Shown piece after piece: positions 47,578 through 61,000 of a stretch of 64,000 nucleotides of DNA. The notes below the pieces were generated by a model. That model ran no database searches, was not told the origin of the DNA, and saw nothing but the letters and a program-made list of their open reading frames with translations. Numbering within the stretch: the first letter of the stretch is position 1; every line of letters begins with the position of its first letter. The stretch comes from Nymphaea colorata (lineage: Eukaryota > Streptophyta > Magnoliopsida > Nymphaeales > Nymphaeaceae). The translations under genes were made by a program, and so were the position numbers. The DNA lies in the NCBI RefSeq assembly GCF_008831285.2, contig NC_045139.1, forward strand, positions 14,180,354-14,244,353, in the 5' to 3' direction.

Positions 47578-50500
47578 ATGATCATGGCAGAAACCCAAGG
47601 AGCTATTGGGTCCCCTTCAAGATCAGAAACAACTGCCCAAGTTGACAATCCGTTTTACCTCCATCACTCTGACAATCCCGGTGCTTGCCTTGTCTCTCAG
47701 CCTCTCACTGGCGACAACTATGAAACATGGAGGCGTGCCATGACCATGGCTCTCTTGGCAAAAAACAAGATGGGTTTCGTCGACGGTTCCATACCAAAAC
47801 CCACATCCCCGGCATCTCTTGTTATATCTTGGGAAAGATGCAATAATATGGTCCTTTCCTGGCTGCTCAATGCCATTCATAAGTCTTTGATGCCAACGGT
47901 AGTATATGCCAAAGAAGCTGCCTTTGTTTGGAAAGAGCTACAAATCAGATTCACACAGTCTAATGCTCCTCGCTTGTATCAAATTCAGCAGCAAATCATC
48001 AATTGCAAACAAGGTCAGTCTCCTATAAGCATTTATTATACACGCATCAAAGGTTTATGGGATGAATATGATGCATATGTTAGTCCTCCGGTATGTGATT
48101 GTGGAGCAATAAAGAAGTTGACTGAGATACAAGAACATGATAGACTAATTCAGTTTTTGATGGGTTTGAATGAAAGTTATGGTCCCATTCGTAGCCAGAT
48201 ACTTCTTATGGAACCAATGCCTGACACCTCCAAGGCTTATGCCTTATTGGTTCAAGAAGAAAGACAACGAGAGCTTCATACTCCACTTCAGCCTGACGCT
48301 ATTTCTGCGGCACCTGCCATAAAACGTCAAGATACAAGTCATGATAATGCCGTTAGATCCATGGGACGCCCTCGACCCCAATGTGATCATTGTGGTCGAT
48401 TAGGCCACACCAAAGCTCGATGTTATCATCTACATGGCTTTCCTAAGAAGAAAAACTTTGGTGCTCAACGACAGCAGCCACAAGCAAACTCGTCCACAAG
48501 TGATATTGCATCTCTCGGCAACCCTACCAAACCAGAACAACAAGTTTCTCCCAACTCAGATCTCTTCCAACAGTTTCTAGAGTTCATGAGTTCCAAGACT
48601 CCCAAAGCCAATCTCGCAGGTACTAGCCTCTCACTTGCTTGTCAAACTCCTTTCCCAACTTGGATAATCGATTCTGGTGCAACACACCATATCACCAATT
48701 CATTATCCAGTCTTATTCATCCATCGCTAGTTAAATCAAATCCGGTCAAGCTCCCTAATGGTTCTTCTACACCCGTCACACATGTCGGTCAGCTTCACTT
48801 AAACCCCTCCATTACTTTGCATAATGTTCTTTGTGTTCCCTCTTTTGCTTTTAATCTTATATCAGTACCTAAACTTGTCAATGAAAATCAATGTCAAGTT
48901 GTATTTGACAATGATTCTTGCATTATTCAGGACCGACGCTCGATGAAGATGATTGGGAAGGGTAGGATGGCAAATGGACTATACGTTCTTGAGGGTGAAG
49001 GACCATGTGCTGCTGCTGTTTCATCGGACCAGCAAAATCTCTGGCATCTTCGACTTGGTCATCCCTCTTTTCCTCGTTTGAAGGCTATTTTCAATTTTTC
49101 TAATTCTGCTCCCAAACATGAACATTGTTCTACATGTTATCTTGCCAAACAATCACGTTTGCCATTTCCAAATAGTTCTATCTCTACTTCTAGCATATTT
49201 CAGTTGATTCATTGTGACATATGGGGAGGCTATCAAACACCTTCACTATCGGGTGCCCATTATTTTCTTACTATTGTGGACGATTTTTCCCGTTGCATTT
49301 GGGTTTTTCTTATGCGCCACAAATCAGAAACATATTTTTACATTGAAAAATTTTTTAACCTCATAGAAAATCAATTTTCTACAACCATTAAAAAAATTCG
49401 TAGTGATAATGGGACTGAGTTCTTTTCCTCCCACATGGAGACCTTGTTGCATAATAATGGCATAGAGCGCCAACACTCTTGCGTTGCCACCCCTCAACAA
49501 AATGGAGTGGTAGAACGGAAGCACAAAGATTTATTAAATATCGCTCGTGCCCTTCGTTTTCAAGCTGGCCTTCCTATCAAGTTTTGGGGCGATTGTATCT
49601 TATCCGCTGCTTACTTGCTAAACCGGTTGCCCACACAACCTTTACATGGCAAAACCCCTTACGAAATTCTTTATAGAAAGAAACCCAAGTATGAACATCT
49701 TCGAGTTTTTGGGTGTTTATGTTATGCATATAACATTGGCAAGTCTCACAAGTTTGACGCCCGTTCTCGCAAATGCATTTTTCTAGGATATCCTTTTGGC
49801 CAAAATGCTTATAGATTATATGATCTCAATAGCCAAGAAATTTTCACAAGCCGCGATGTTAAATTTTTTGAAGATAACTTCCATTTCCACAATATCAAGG
49901 ACACCCATAGTGATGTTGTTATACCTCTCCCTATTCATGAACCTCTTGAATATGTCGACCCTCCTACCTTGCCTACCCAACATCCAAATACATACCATAT
50001 GACCAACCAAGCAGCCCCTCCCTACACCCAGCCTGATGCTGCACCACCTGTGCGGCGCTCAACCAGGGTACGTGCACCTCCTTCACACCTCAGGGACTTC
50101 CAATGCTACTCCATTCATCCAACTCAATCATCTGAATTGGCGTCGGCATCTACTAAAGGCACCAGGTACCCCATTGCTAACTACCTTCATCTCCAACATT
50201 TCTCTCCTAACTACCAAGCTTTCTTCACTTCTCTTCTCTGCCATTCCGAACCATCATTCTTCCACGAAACGATGCAATTTCCAGAATGGCATGATGCTAT
50301 GGCTGCTGAAGTTCGTGCACTCGAAGAAAATTCAACTTGGGACGTCGTTGATTTACCTCCCAACAAGCGCCCCATTGGATGCAAATGAGTGTATAAACTT
50401 AAATACCATGCTGATGGCACCATTGAACGACATAAGGCTCGACTCGTCGCCAAAGGTTATACCCAAACTGAGGGCATCGACTACACAGAGACCTTCTCAC

Positions 50501-51782
50501 CTGTTGCTAAAATCACTACCATTCGTTGTCTCTTGTCTATTGCCGCAATCAAAGGGTGGAGTCTATTACAAGTTGACGTCAACAATGCATTCTTACATGG
50601 TGACCTTTCTGAGGAAGTTTACATGACTCTCCCTCCTGGTTTTACCCGACAGGGGGAGCACAAGGTATGTCGGCTAAAAAAATCATTATATGGGCTCAAG
50701 CAATCTTCTCGCAATTGGTTCTTCAAACTTACTGAAACCTTAATACAACTAGGTTTCACTCAGTCAAAGGCAGACTACTCATTATTCTCCAATATAACTG
50801 CCCATAGCAATACCTTTATCATCGTCTATGTGGATGACATAATAATTGCAGGAGACAATCAAGAGCAAATTACAAATTTGAAGTCTGTCATCAACAACAA
50901 ATTTCGGCTGAAAGATTTGGGCGCATTAAAATATTTTTGGGTATTGAAGTCGCCCGTTCCAAACAAGGCATATTCTTATCTCAAAGGAAATACAACATGG
51001 ATATTCTAAGCGAGGCTGGATATAGTGGTGCTAAACCTGGCGAAACTCCGATGGAGCAACATTTGAAACTTGATGATGAAGCAGGCCAGCCATTGAAAGA
51101 CCCAACATTTTATAGAAAATTGATTGGACGGCTCATTTATCTCACCATCACACGGCCTGACATCTTGCACAGTGTCCAATTACTAAGTCAGTTCATGTCG
51201 CAACCCAGGAACACGCATCTGGACGCAGCTTTTAGAATCCTTCGGTACATCAAATCCACACCAAGCTTTGGTATATTTTTATCTTCATCTAGTAAAATTT
51301 GTGTCAAAGCTTATTGTGACTCAGATTGGGCTGCATGTCCAATGACACGAAGATCCACTTCAGGTTTTTGCGTCTTTATTGGAGAAAATCCAATATCATG
51401 GAAAGTGAAGAAGCAAACCACTGTCTCTAGGTCAACAGCAGAGGCTGAGTACAGATCAATGGCCTTAACGACATGCGAGATGATTTGGATAAAATATTTA
51501 TTAAGAGATCTTGGAATCAAACATCAACAACCAATGGAATTATATTGTGACAATTTGGCAGCACTTCACATATCTGCAAATCCTGTATTTCATGAGAGGA
51601 CCAAGCATATAGAAATTGATTGTCACGTTATAAGGGAGAGAATTCAGAATGGAGAGATTCGTACCAAACATATTGATACTCAAAATCAAGTTGCTGATAT
51701 TTTCACTAAGGCTTTAGGTAAAGATGCGTTCATCAAATTAAGAAGCAAGTTAGGCCTCCTAGATCCCGGAGCGCCAACTTGA
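47578..51782 (+). pseudogene. Broken copia gag-pol polyprotein
   Basis: The open frame runs from 47443, but the first ATGs are at 47578 and 47584. Order: gag core (about 47700-48160); zinc knuckle C-x2-C-x4-H-x4-C (48382-48423); aspartic protease DSGA (48670-48681); GAG-pre-integrase LWHLRLGH (49039-49062); integrase core with its Asp-Asp-Glu region (about 49216-49520); reverse transcriptase with YVDDI (50827-50841); RNase H with CDSDWA (about 51313 on). A TGA at 50386-50388 stands where copia elements have a conserved Trp just before the RT domain, probably a G-to-A change. A one-base loss in the T run at 50934-50938 shifts the frame inside RT. The three resulting open segments are 47578-50388, 50389-51009 and about 50937-51782. 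Confidence 0.95.
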
Positions 51783-51789
51783 GGGGGAG
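51781..51789 (+). other. Polypurine tract
   Basis: GAGGGGGAG directly before the 3' LTR; it primes plus-strand DNA synthesis in LTR elements. Confidence 0.9.
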
Positions 51790-52092
51790 TGTTAGACGTT
51801 ACACAAATCAGCATCGTGATTTCAGGAAGAAGATCAGAAATCAGCAACGTCGTGATTTCAGGAAAGGATTGAGCCAGATTGAGATGTGATCTTGCCTTAT
51901 CCCGTTGGTGATTTCCTACCTTATCATCTTGTTGTATATTCGAGTAAATAGGGAAGATGAGCACTGAATGTTGTATAAATACCTTACGATTGGTAAGGCT
52001 TCAATATAGTTTTTGGAATGAAGAATTCATTCGTCTTCACTTTCTCCCTCTCTTCTTCGTCTTCACTCCTTTCTTGTTTATACCATTTAATA
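51790..52092 (+). repeat. 3' LTR of the copia element
   Basis: 303 bp, 302 of them identical to the 5' LTR. The TATA box copy is at about 51974-51981 and could start transcription into the right flank. Confidence 0.96.
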
Positions 52093-53219
52093 GTATTCCA
52101 GATGACAGGTGTCGTACTTTCCATTTAGGAATTAAATTTTCAAAACTCACTAAAAAATTTAGTTTCCAAATAACCAAATTTTCACAAAACTGGGATGAGA
52201 GATGTCATCCAAAAGCCCCCTAAGTCTTTGGCCCCTAAAAAAGTATTCCTAATAAAGATGGAGATGATGTAACAAGGATAGGATAAGTGCAAGGCTTCAA
52301 CTTGGCGTGCAACAGGCTCGAGTTCGGCACGCAATTCTTTTGAAAATAGAGTAACAGCACACAGCTTTCAATTTATATAATGTGTAGGCGTGTCTGTTAA
52401 ACTATCAACTTCTAAGTCTAGAGAAACAGACTATAGTTCTTAGCTAGATAATTTGCAGTTTTTCAGTTTACGTATAATAATCTTATTTCACATGAAGATG
52501 ATCATGTTTTACATGCAAAGCTAGGGAAACCAACTTCTCATTTTCTTCAATCTTATTCCTTTAATTCTCACCTTGTTATAAGAAGAAAGAAGAACTTATT
52601 TTTAGAGAGAGAGATAGAATTAATGACTGGATGTGAAAAGATGATAAGGTGTGAGTCAAGCTATCAAGGGTCCCACGGGGAAGGAAAATTTGGAGAGTTA
52701 GGAACAAGTCCCTTCCACTGCATGCTGTTGCAGATTCAACTGCACTGGGTGGGAGTTGGTGTTCCCAATTGATTTATATTGAGAGGTGGGTGCATGGGCA
52801 AGAAGCGCACGCTTACTTCCCTGCAAACACGACCCAAGGGAAGAAGCAAGCATGCACTCTTCCGTCATCAATGCGTAGTTCTCTCTTTTAACTTGAAAAA
52901 AGAAATTCATTGGCATGGAGCACCAGGTGGGACAAGGAGTCTCAACTCTCACGGCGACTACGATGTCTGATGAAGGTCGCTCGGCATCGGAGTGTATCGG
53001 CTGAGACTTATCGTATCGGCCTCTTGCAATATGGATTTATTTTTATAATGAATTTTAACATATATTTTATTTACTTAATTCAAAAAGATACCCATTTGGT
53101 CAATACGGTAGTAAAGGAAGTTCGAATCGGGATTTCCTCACCCTGTATTTGGTTGCATCTAATAATTCGGTGAGAATAAATTTTCCATGAAGCAAAAGTT
53201 CACTAAGCAACCAAAGATG

Positions 53220-53500
53220 GTCTTAAGGACGTCTACGTTGTTCGAATTAAAATCTGATTTTGATGAAACTAAGTGCGGAGGCTTGAATTCTCCTTGGTTT
53301 TGGAATTCTAATACGGAAGATTATAGATATATGTGAATCTGGTTACACTTAAAACTTTGGATTCAGCTTTGTACTTTTTGCATTCAAATTCAAGTTTGAA
53401 TCTGGACCCATAGTTATTGTTATTAGGATTCGGACCCTCTATGCAGTTGAACATCTGAATCCAATATCTGACGAAGTTACATTCAATTTGGTTGGTGTTT
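53220..53500. repeat. Degenerate GATTC-word repeat block
   Basis: Words such as TGAATCTGG, TTTGGATTCAG, AGGATTCGGACC and CTGAATCCAATATCTGA occur through about 280 bp with no fixed period. Same family as the other blocks. Confidence 0.5.
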
Positions 53501-54454
53501 CTTCATCGGCTCTATAATTGTCAAGAGTCATTATCATGCCATGACTTGGTGAGCTGTGACTGGTGAACCTTGTCATCCATGTCGCTGAGATCTCATAAGA
53601 TCCATGCTTTTGTTGCCTCGCTAAGAACCAATCGTTGACTCACAAATGGATTAAAAATTGACCGCTACCATGCTTAGAGAAGGAGGACAAAGCTTTCACG
53701 ACTTGTTTTCTTGTGAAGTACTGAAGGAACATTTCTTTCCAGTCTCATTTGAAAATTGAGATATACCAGAATTCCAAGTCATGTGCAATTGTCTTTACTC
53801 AGCTTTGAGGTTTTTAACCCGCAGTACACCTTTGTCTCATAGAAGCACACCTTTTTCAGTATTTGAAAACGTGTACTTGCCTTGATAATGTAGTGCTTAG
53901 CAAATGAACAAAATTTTACTAGGTGTGGTGACCTGGTATAAGAAACATAGTTTTTGCTTTATTGCCAATTCGAAAGCTCGAAAGAAATCCTGAAAACAAT
54001 AGCTGATAACATATTTAATATGGTTTAATTATAAGCCGTTAATGTCTCTCATGTACTATGTGTTCATATGAATTTCTTACACGTCTATGTACAATTGAAG
54101 CGCATGCCATGGATTATATGAATATTCTGCATTTGTTTCTCTGCAGATTTGTCAATAAGCGGACAAAATGGAACCGGGTATGTTATACATATAGGGTTTG
54201 ACTTTTGAGAGATGAATGTGTACTATGTACAATTGTTGCACATTTTTTAACTTATCTTTGAAGAACCGATCCGCGTTCCTCTTTGGGAATGACAGTCTTC
54301 ATTCTCCTGTTTTGGTAGTTGGAGATGGTTTTGACATTTAGACCATCTAGAAAATTCATGCAGGCAGCTGAAGAAATTGGATCAAACGTTGAGCATTTAT
54401 TTCTTGCTTTCTTCTACAAGACAACTTTTCTGCAAGTTTGAAAAGAAGAGTAGG

Positions 54455-54640
54455 GCCTGTTCTTAATCAGATTCAGATCCATTATGCAGTTCAATATCTG
54501 AATCCGAGATCTGGCAAAGATCCTATCGAATAATGTGTAAATATCGGGTCATGTGATAGTTAAGCCCGGACCTAAACTCAAGAACAAGGTTCAAGATGGA
54601 AGCGGAGAGGACTAGCTAGGCAGCTGAGCACCTTGACATC
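54455..54640. repeat. Degenerate GATTC-word repeat block
   Basis: CAGATTCAGATCCATTATGC, AATATCTGAATCCGAGATCT and CCCGGACC words. Shares ATGCAGTT followed by an ATCTGAATCC word with the block at 53220-53500. Confidence 0.5.
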
Positions 54641-54921
54641 TTCGACAAGGCGCTTAACCCCGTAAAAAATTAAAATCCAAGTGCTGACAGTGCTTACAGT
54701 CCATAAAATATCAAGTTTAATTTGGGTTTAGCCTTTAGATTGAAGCATAGATGGCATAGGATTAGATTAAAGAACGATTATTAGGTGATTTTATTGAAGA
54801 AACTGAAATTTATTCTTATGATACAATATACTGATACAGATGCGAGGCACTCGTGCTGATTGGTACTGGAGTATCAGGCAGAGGAGTCGTCCAGAATGTT
54901 TCATCTCTTTTGAGGCCTAAC

Positions 54922-54993
54922 CTATTCATCCTGCAAAATGAAACGATGTGCCAAGCGTTATATTGACTTCTCATGATGGGTATGTGTGTGTGT

Positions 54994-55025
<32 letters not shown>

Positions 55026-58000
55026 CCTGTATAGTGAACAGCACACTGCTATCGAATATTTGCTGACCAGCAGTCACTTGAAGCCCACGAACATATCCAG
55101 AACAGGGGGCTTTGACAACATGCTGGAACACAGATCTGATTACATCAGGAACCGCAGATATGAATTGGACAAACAAAGTAACAATGGGAGATTTCCATGC
55201 TCGTAATGTACCTCCATTTTCATGGCTTCCAAGACCAACATGGGTTGACCTTCTTCCACCTTCATCCCATCCTCCACCAGGAGCTTCACCACCAAACCGG
55301 CCATGGGTGCCACAACAGTTCCTTTTGGAAGATTTGCAGCCTCAAATCTCGATCTGACATCCAAACCCTCATCAGTTGATCGTTTCAAAGGTGCCTTCTG
55401 AGTGAAGTGGTGATGATGCTGCCCATGCCAGACATGCATGTGCTTCACATGGTCCTGGAAGAACAGGCAGAAATAGCCTTCAGGAAAATAGGTGACTCTG
55501 TTAACACACGAAAAGAACAAGTCAAAATAGCCGTCTAAAGGATCCTATTCATTGTATACGTCATACACTGCCCTCGTTGAAGCTTTCTAATTTATGGGGG
55601 GAACACAAGTTCGTACCCAGTAGATTGAGATAATGACTAAATGCACACTAAGCCCATTAGTTGGTATTTCTTATCAGCAATCATCGTGCTAGGAATCAAA
55701 GAACATGCATCCATGCAGCAGTGCCAAGTTACCAATATAGAAAAACAAAGTGAAATGTGAAATGCCAGGGGAACAATCAACTGCATAGAAAAGAAGGATG
55801 GCATTGGTAAATTCAACCAATGGAAGAAAGACAAAGCCGACTATTCCTAACAAGTGAAAAGAAACCAAACTTCCGACTAGTTTGATTTCGTAGGGCATTC
55901 ACAAATGGACGCTGCACACCAGAGTTTAACCAAGAAATCTGTTTCAAGATTGAGCACATTGATGCTTGCTTTGAAGCACTTTTCACCAAAAACAGTAGCA
56001 ATTTTTACTGCTTCACATGCATGTACACTCACCACGTCACTACAGTACTACAATCCGAGAAAAACCATGTGTTTTCACTCGCAAAAAAAAAAATCACAGC
56101 AAGTTGGAAATCATATTCGTCGGGAAGTACTTGAACAGTTCAACCACCAGCAAACTTCAACATTAACAAACACCCCACCCCCCACCGCCCTTCTCTCTTT
56201 CTCTTTCTCTCTCTCTCTATCTCTCTCTCCATCTGTGTGTGCTGGTACATACGTATTCTTATATTCATGTCATACAAAATAAGACAAATAAAGAATAAGC
56301 AGCATAAGAAGTAATCACAGAAATTTATATGTACATGTTTTGGCAGAAGAAATCACCTTATAATAAACTGCCAGGCAAACATCTATTCTCCAACCATCCA
56401 CGTCAACCTTGAAAACATGGTCTTCTAGACGCACAACACCAACAGTTACTCCAGATGAATCATTATCCTCAGTCTGATGGGATCAACAACAACAGTTTTT
56501 AAGAAACAATACCATAATTCCAAGATGTTTCTAAAAATCATCCAACTAAATTTCAAATAAAGCAGCTCTAACAGGTCAGGCTTATATCAGCGAGATTCAA
56601 TGAGGAAGACCACAGAAACAAGAAGGCATACACCAAGACTAGGAGCTATAGCGGCAACAGGAAATATGAAATTGGACTAACTGATCTGTGTAAGAAACAA
56701 GGCACCACGTAAACTTAAGAATAAAGATGAAGTTGTTGAAGATAAGGTAAAACATTTCACAGAAACTCCTTTTGAACATGTGTTGCCTTACGCGAACAAC
56801 AGACAACTTTACACTTTTCAGAAACATCTACAGGCCTTGCGTAATTGCAAAACCCTAGGTAATTTTCAAGATATGAGGAAAATCATCATCTTTTCTATTC
56901 TTAGGATTGAACTGGGAAATCTGGAAACTCCTGGAAGTAAAAGTTTTGTATTGCAGATTAACATGTGGATTTTGGCAAGTATAGTTGTAGCATAAATGTT
57001 AATATCTCTGCATGTTTAAAATCTCTCAAGATGTTCAGAAAATTAAAATCCTAATCTAAAACTATGGAGGATACGAATTAGAACATGAGTATACAAAAAA
57101 AAACATTCATAGATTGGACTTCTTCATACTTAAGAAGCTATAATGAAAACAAAAAAATTTATTTGCAAACTGTACATCAGGCTGCTTTGAAGTTGAAAGA
57201 TATGTTTGTATCCTGGAGGCACTGTGTCAACCTTGTTATCCTGGGAAGACAATGTAATCCCCAGAAATAAGTCCAAGTTTGGCCCTCTGACTGATGGAAG
57301 CTATGAATGCAACACTATGACATCTTATAGAAAGAAAAGGTCAAGACAGTCAATTAATTATTTGATCACAATCTTCCAACTATGCAGCAGAAAACGTGAA
57401 GCACAAAACAAGGATTTCTCAAATGGATTAGGAAAACTAACAATACATTTCACAGCAGGGCATACAGCAGAATTGTAGATTAGTCTTGTGCAAATTTGTG
57501 TCTATTGACTGCAGTAGCGCACTTCCAGATATTTATATTATATCTATGTTCTTGCACTGCCAATAAGAGAAAAGATAAAGTCATACCTTAACAAAGTACC
57601 TTCCATCAGATTGACAAGTCATTACAAGTTTCATTGGCACTGAGTTCATATCAGCAACATCTGGTTGCCATTCAAGTTCCATTTCTTGCTTTGCAAAGTG
57701 ATGATTGCGAAATGGTGGATGGGAGTACCATAATGGCAATAAATTTCCCCTACCTATATAGTGCAAAAAAACACTGATTAGGAATATTAAATGTTGGAAA
57801 AATTGAGCATATTTATAGCACAAGATGATCAATTGACCTGGAATGCTGGCCAGTGATTCATTATGTTCACATTTGCAAATACAAGCAGCAAGTAAGGATG
57901 CACTAATATTAGCAGCAGTATATGCAGCTTTTCCTGTAGCATCACTTGAGGCAGGGAATAGGTCACTTTTGAAATGCTCAATAAAATGTGTTTCTACCAG

Positions 58001-61000
58001 GCCTCTTTCAAATGCCCAATGGCTTGCAAGCTGCTGAAGGAATCTAGTATTAGTTGGTAGGCCTGCAACCTGCCAAAACAATTTATGATCAATTTTTACT
58101 TCTACAAGACTAAGACATGGCCAAGCTGAAAATGGTCATCAAACAACACTAACACAAACTTTAGCAGCCAAAACCCTATTAAGCAATTCTAGTTCATAGA
58201 ATACAACATGCACCTGAAATTGTGAAAGGCAGTGTCTCAATTTAACCAAAGCTGCGGAACGATTTTCTCCCCACACTACAAGCTTAGCAATCATAGGATC
58301 ATAATGCACACTAACACTATCTCCTTCTTCGACTCCAGTCTCAACTCTCACTGTGCAAAAGGGCACTGATAAACATTTACCATCATAAACATGCAGACTA
58401 TATATGTATACATTTACCTGTTGGTGAAACAGAGACAGGTTGGTAATGATGCAGGATGCCTGCAGCAGGAAGAAATCCTTTAGGAACATTTTCAGCATAT
58501 ATACGTGCTTCGAAGGCATGCCCTGTCAACCACATCGGGAAACAATTAGGATTTTGTTGAAACATATGACGTGCATAAATGTTGGTTTACAAAAATCATT
58601 TGTCTAAACACAAAATTGCTAACAAAACGAGCACTCTCAAGCTACTTGACAAGTCCAGTGTGAGCTTGGGTTGTGCTCTAGAAACTTTTACATTATTTTC
58701 GTGTTCCCCCATGCTATATATTATTTTCATGTTCAAATCAACCATGTAATACAATTTAAGAGAAAAACTGAGAATGTACAAGAGCAAAATTGACATTATA
58801 TTAAAATGTATAATGTGCAATATGTGTTAAACGGACAATACAAGCACAAAAATTAGTTATCACTGCTGCACATGCTTTTCTCCATCTATATTTCAAATAT
58901 TAGCCTAGAGACAAATTATGAAATTGCTTAAAGTATTATCATTTCTGCAATATTTTCCTTGTAAATCTAAATAGGTAAAAAACAACATGGAACCATAAGC
59001 TAATAGATATAAATTGTGAGGCACTAATTTTCTCCTCCACTAGACAGCAACACTGATAGAAGATACTTCACATACAAAACTTCCTAGACATTAGATGGTT
59101 TTGCAGACAATACTTGAAATAGAATAGATATCAATACAAAAAGGACAAATAAAGTTAATACAGTTTAAGTTGAATCAAGTAAATCTTCAAGTCCACAACC
59201 CAAATTAATGGATCTCATATGTTGGGTCAGACCAAATTCAAATTTTCAGACAATGTTAAGTCCTGGCATTCATATTTCTCAAGGAAGAACCCAGATCTTC
59301 TACTCAAGTTGCATGAACATATAGTCACTATTAGTTAAGCAGGCATTCTGGGAAAAGTTATGAACCATAAGAAAGCTTGACACATTGAGTGCCCAATACA
59401 CACAAATTTTAAAAACAAATTGCAAAGTAGCATACTATCCTGCTGTCACAGGACTGGATGTTTACCGGTTAAGGGCACCTGAGATTGAGTCAATGGAAGA
59501 TTTTCTCCATTTGCAACACGAATCTGCCATTCCACAAGATCTTGCTCTACAATCATCTCAGTCACAGGGTGCTCAACCTAAAGAAGATTGGCAACCATTA
59601 CGAACCATGGGAAAAATTTCTATGAAAGATCTTCACGTATAGTTTCCTTACTTGGTTATAGGAGATAAAACTAAAAATAGACAATCTCTATGACTAAGCT
59701 CCTACTTAGTTCTTAGAGATGGACATTGGTCTGCAGCGACAATAATCATGTGGAGGAAAGAGCAAAAGTGATTACCTGTAGACGTGTGTTCATCTCCATA
59801 AAATAGAATTCACCCGATGATGTATCCACTATGAATTCCACGGTGCCCGCATTGTGGTAAGCTACTGCCTTTTCAGATGGGCCAGTCCAGAAAGTGAAGA
59901 CAAATGCTCAGTTAGTCACAAGGGAGGAAATTAGAAAGATAAAAGCAAACACAATTTAACGGAAAGGCAAGCTTCAGCAACAAAAGAACAACATTTAGAT
60001 TGTGCAATCTTAAGAAAGGCGGAACCAAACATCATTAAATTCACATTCATGGCTTCTTTAAGCAATACATAAAATAAAAATGATGAGAGCGCAGGTTCAA
60101 CAGTGCAAGGCAACAAGTAAATCAACATAAACTTTTTCAGTGTTTCTTTTACAAGTTTGATCAGGATCGTAAGGAAGAGCCAAAAAGCTGACGGACAAAA
60201 TAAGCATCTATGTTGATTTAGACCATGTAAAAAGAGAATTAGTTGCTCTTGAGACCCAAAAAGCTCTAGTGGGGAGGGGAAAAATAATTTATGGACATGC
60301 TATCTGAAGCATGACTAGTATATGCAATCATTCATTAAGAAAACAATGATAGAACATTAGGTTATGAAACACATGGTAATGAAGAGGGAGACGATTAAGT
60401 CTACTCTCCTACTTGAGGCACTAAGGTCATTAGAAGTGCCATCTCATGATGTTCCCAGTACAATAGAAAATGAGTTAGCCACATTTCTTCTTGCGGTTGA
60501 AAGATCGGAGACGACGAATTCTTGTGAAAGATCCAAAGGAAAAAGAATCAATCGTGAGAACATGGGACAATGCTGCATCCTGTGCACATGATTTCTCCTG
60601 GTTATCTCAAACCCAATGTCAAATAGAATGTTCAACAAAATAAAAGTAGAAAAAGGTTTTCATATGACTTTGCTGGTGAGATGAACCCAACATCAAAAAG
60701 AATTTCAACAAATAAAAGTAAAAAGAGGATGATATTTCAGACATCAGTCAGCAAACCCCAGTCAAATATTTGAGCAAAGCCAATCCCAACATGTACATCA
60801 GTACATCACCTTTGCAGCAGAAACAGCAGCTTCACCCAAGTGAGATCGAAATTCATGCTTCACATTTGGCTGCAAAATGGAGATGTCATAAATGATAATC
60901 CTTGATTAGGGGGAAAAGAAAAGTAGCTAAACAGTACTCAGAGCTTTACTGCTGGCGCTTCTTCAATTATCTTTTGGTGTCTCCTCTGCACGCTGCAATC

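Larger units (their letters stand above)
46713..52092 (+). mobile_element. Ty1/copia LTR retrotransposon, complete but inactivated (5380 bp)
   Basis: Two 303-bp LTRs flank a primer-binding site, a gag-pol region in copia order (gag, protease, integrase, reverse transcriptase, RNase H) and a polypurine tract. The LTRs differ at one position, so the insertion is recent. The polyprotein carries a nonsense codon and a one-base frameshift. The 5-bp flanks (CACTG left, GTATT right) do not match, so no target-site duplication is visible. It is the only feature on the plus strand with long coding capacity. Confidence 0.96.
52093..54921. other. Spacer between the copia element and MCCA
   Basis: Mostly AT-rich with no supportable gene. 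A short block at about 52975-53040 has GTATCGG/ATCGTATCGG words. Degenerate repeat blocks lie at 53220-53500 and 54455-54640. The stretch nearest 54921 is the probable 3' UTR of MCCA. Confidence 0.5.

Noticed and set aside
49324..49524. Antisense genes within the copia element (and similar frames at 47623-47880, 50211-50453)
   Set aside because: They are shadows of the gag-pol frame on the other strand with no domains.
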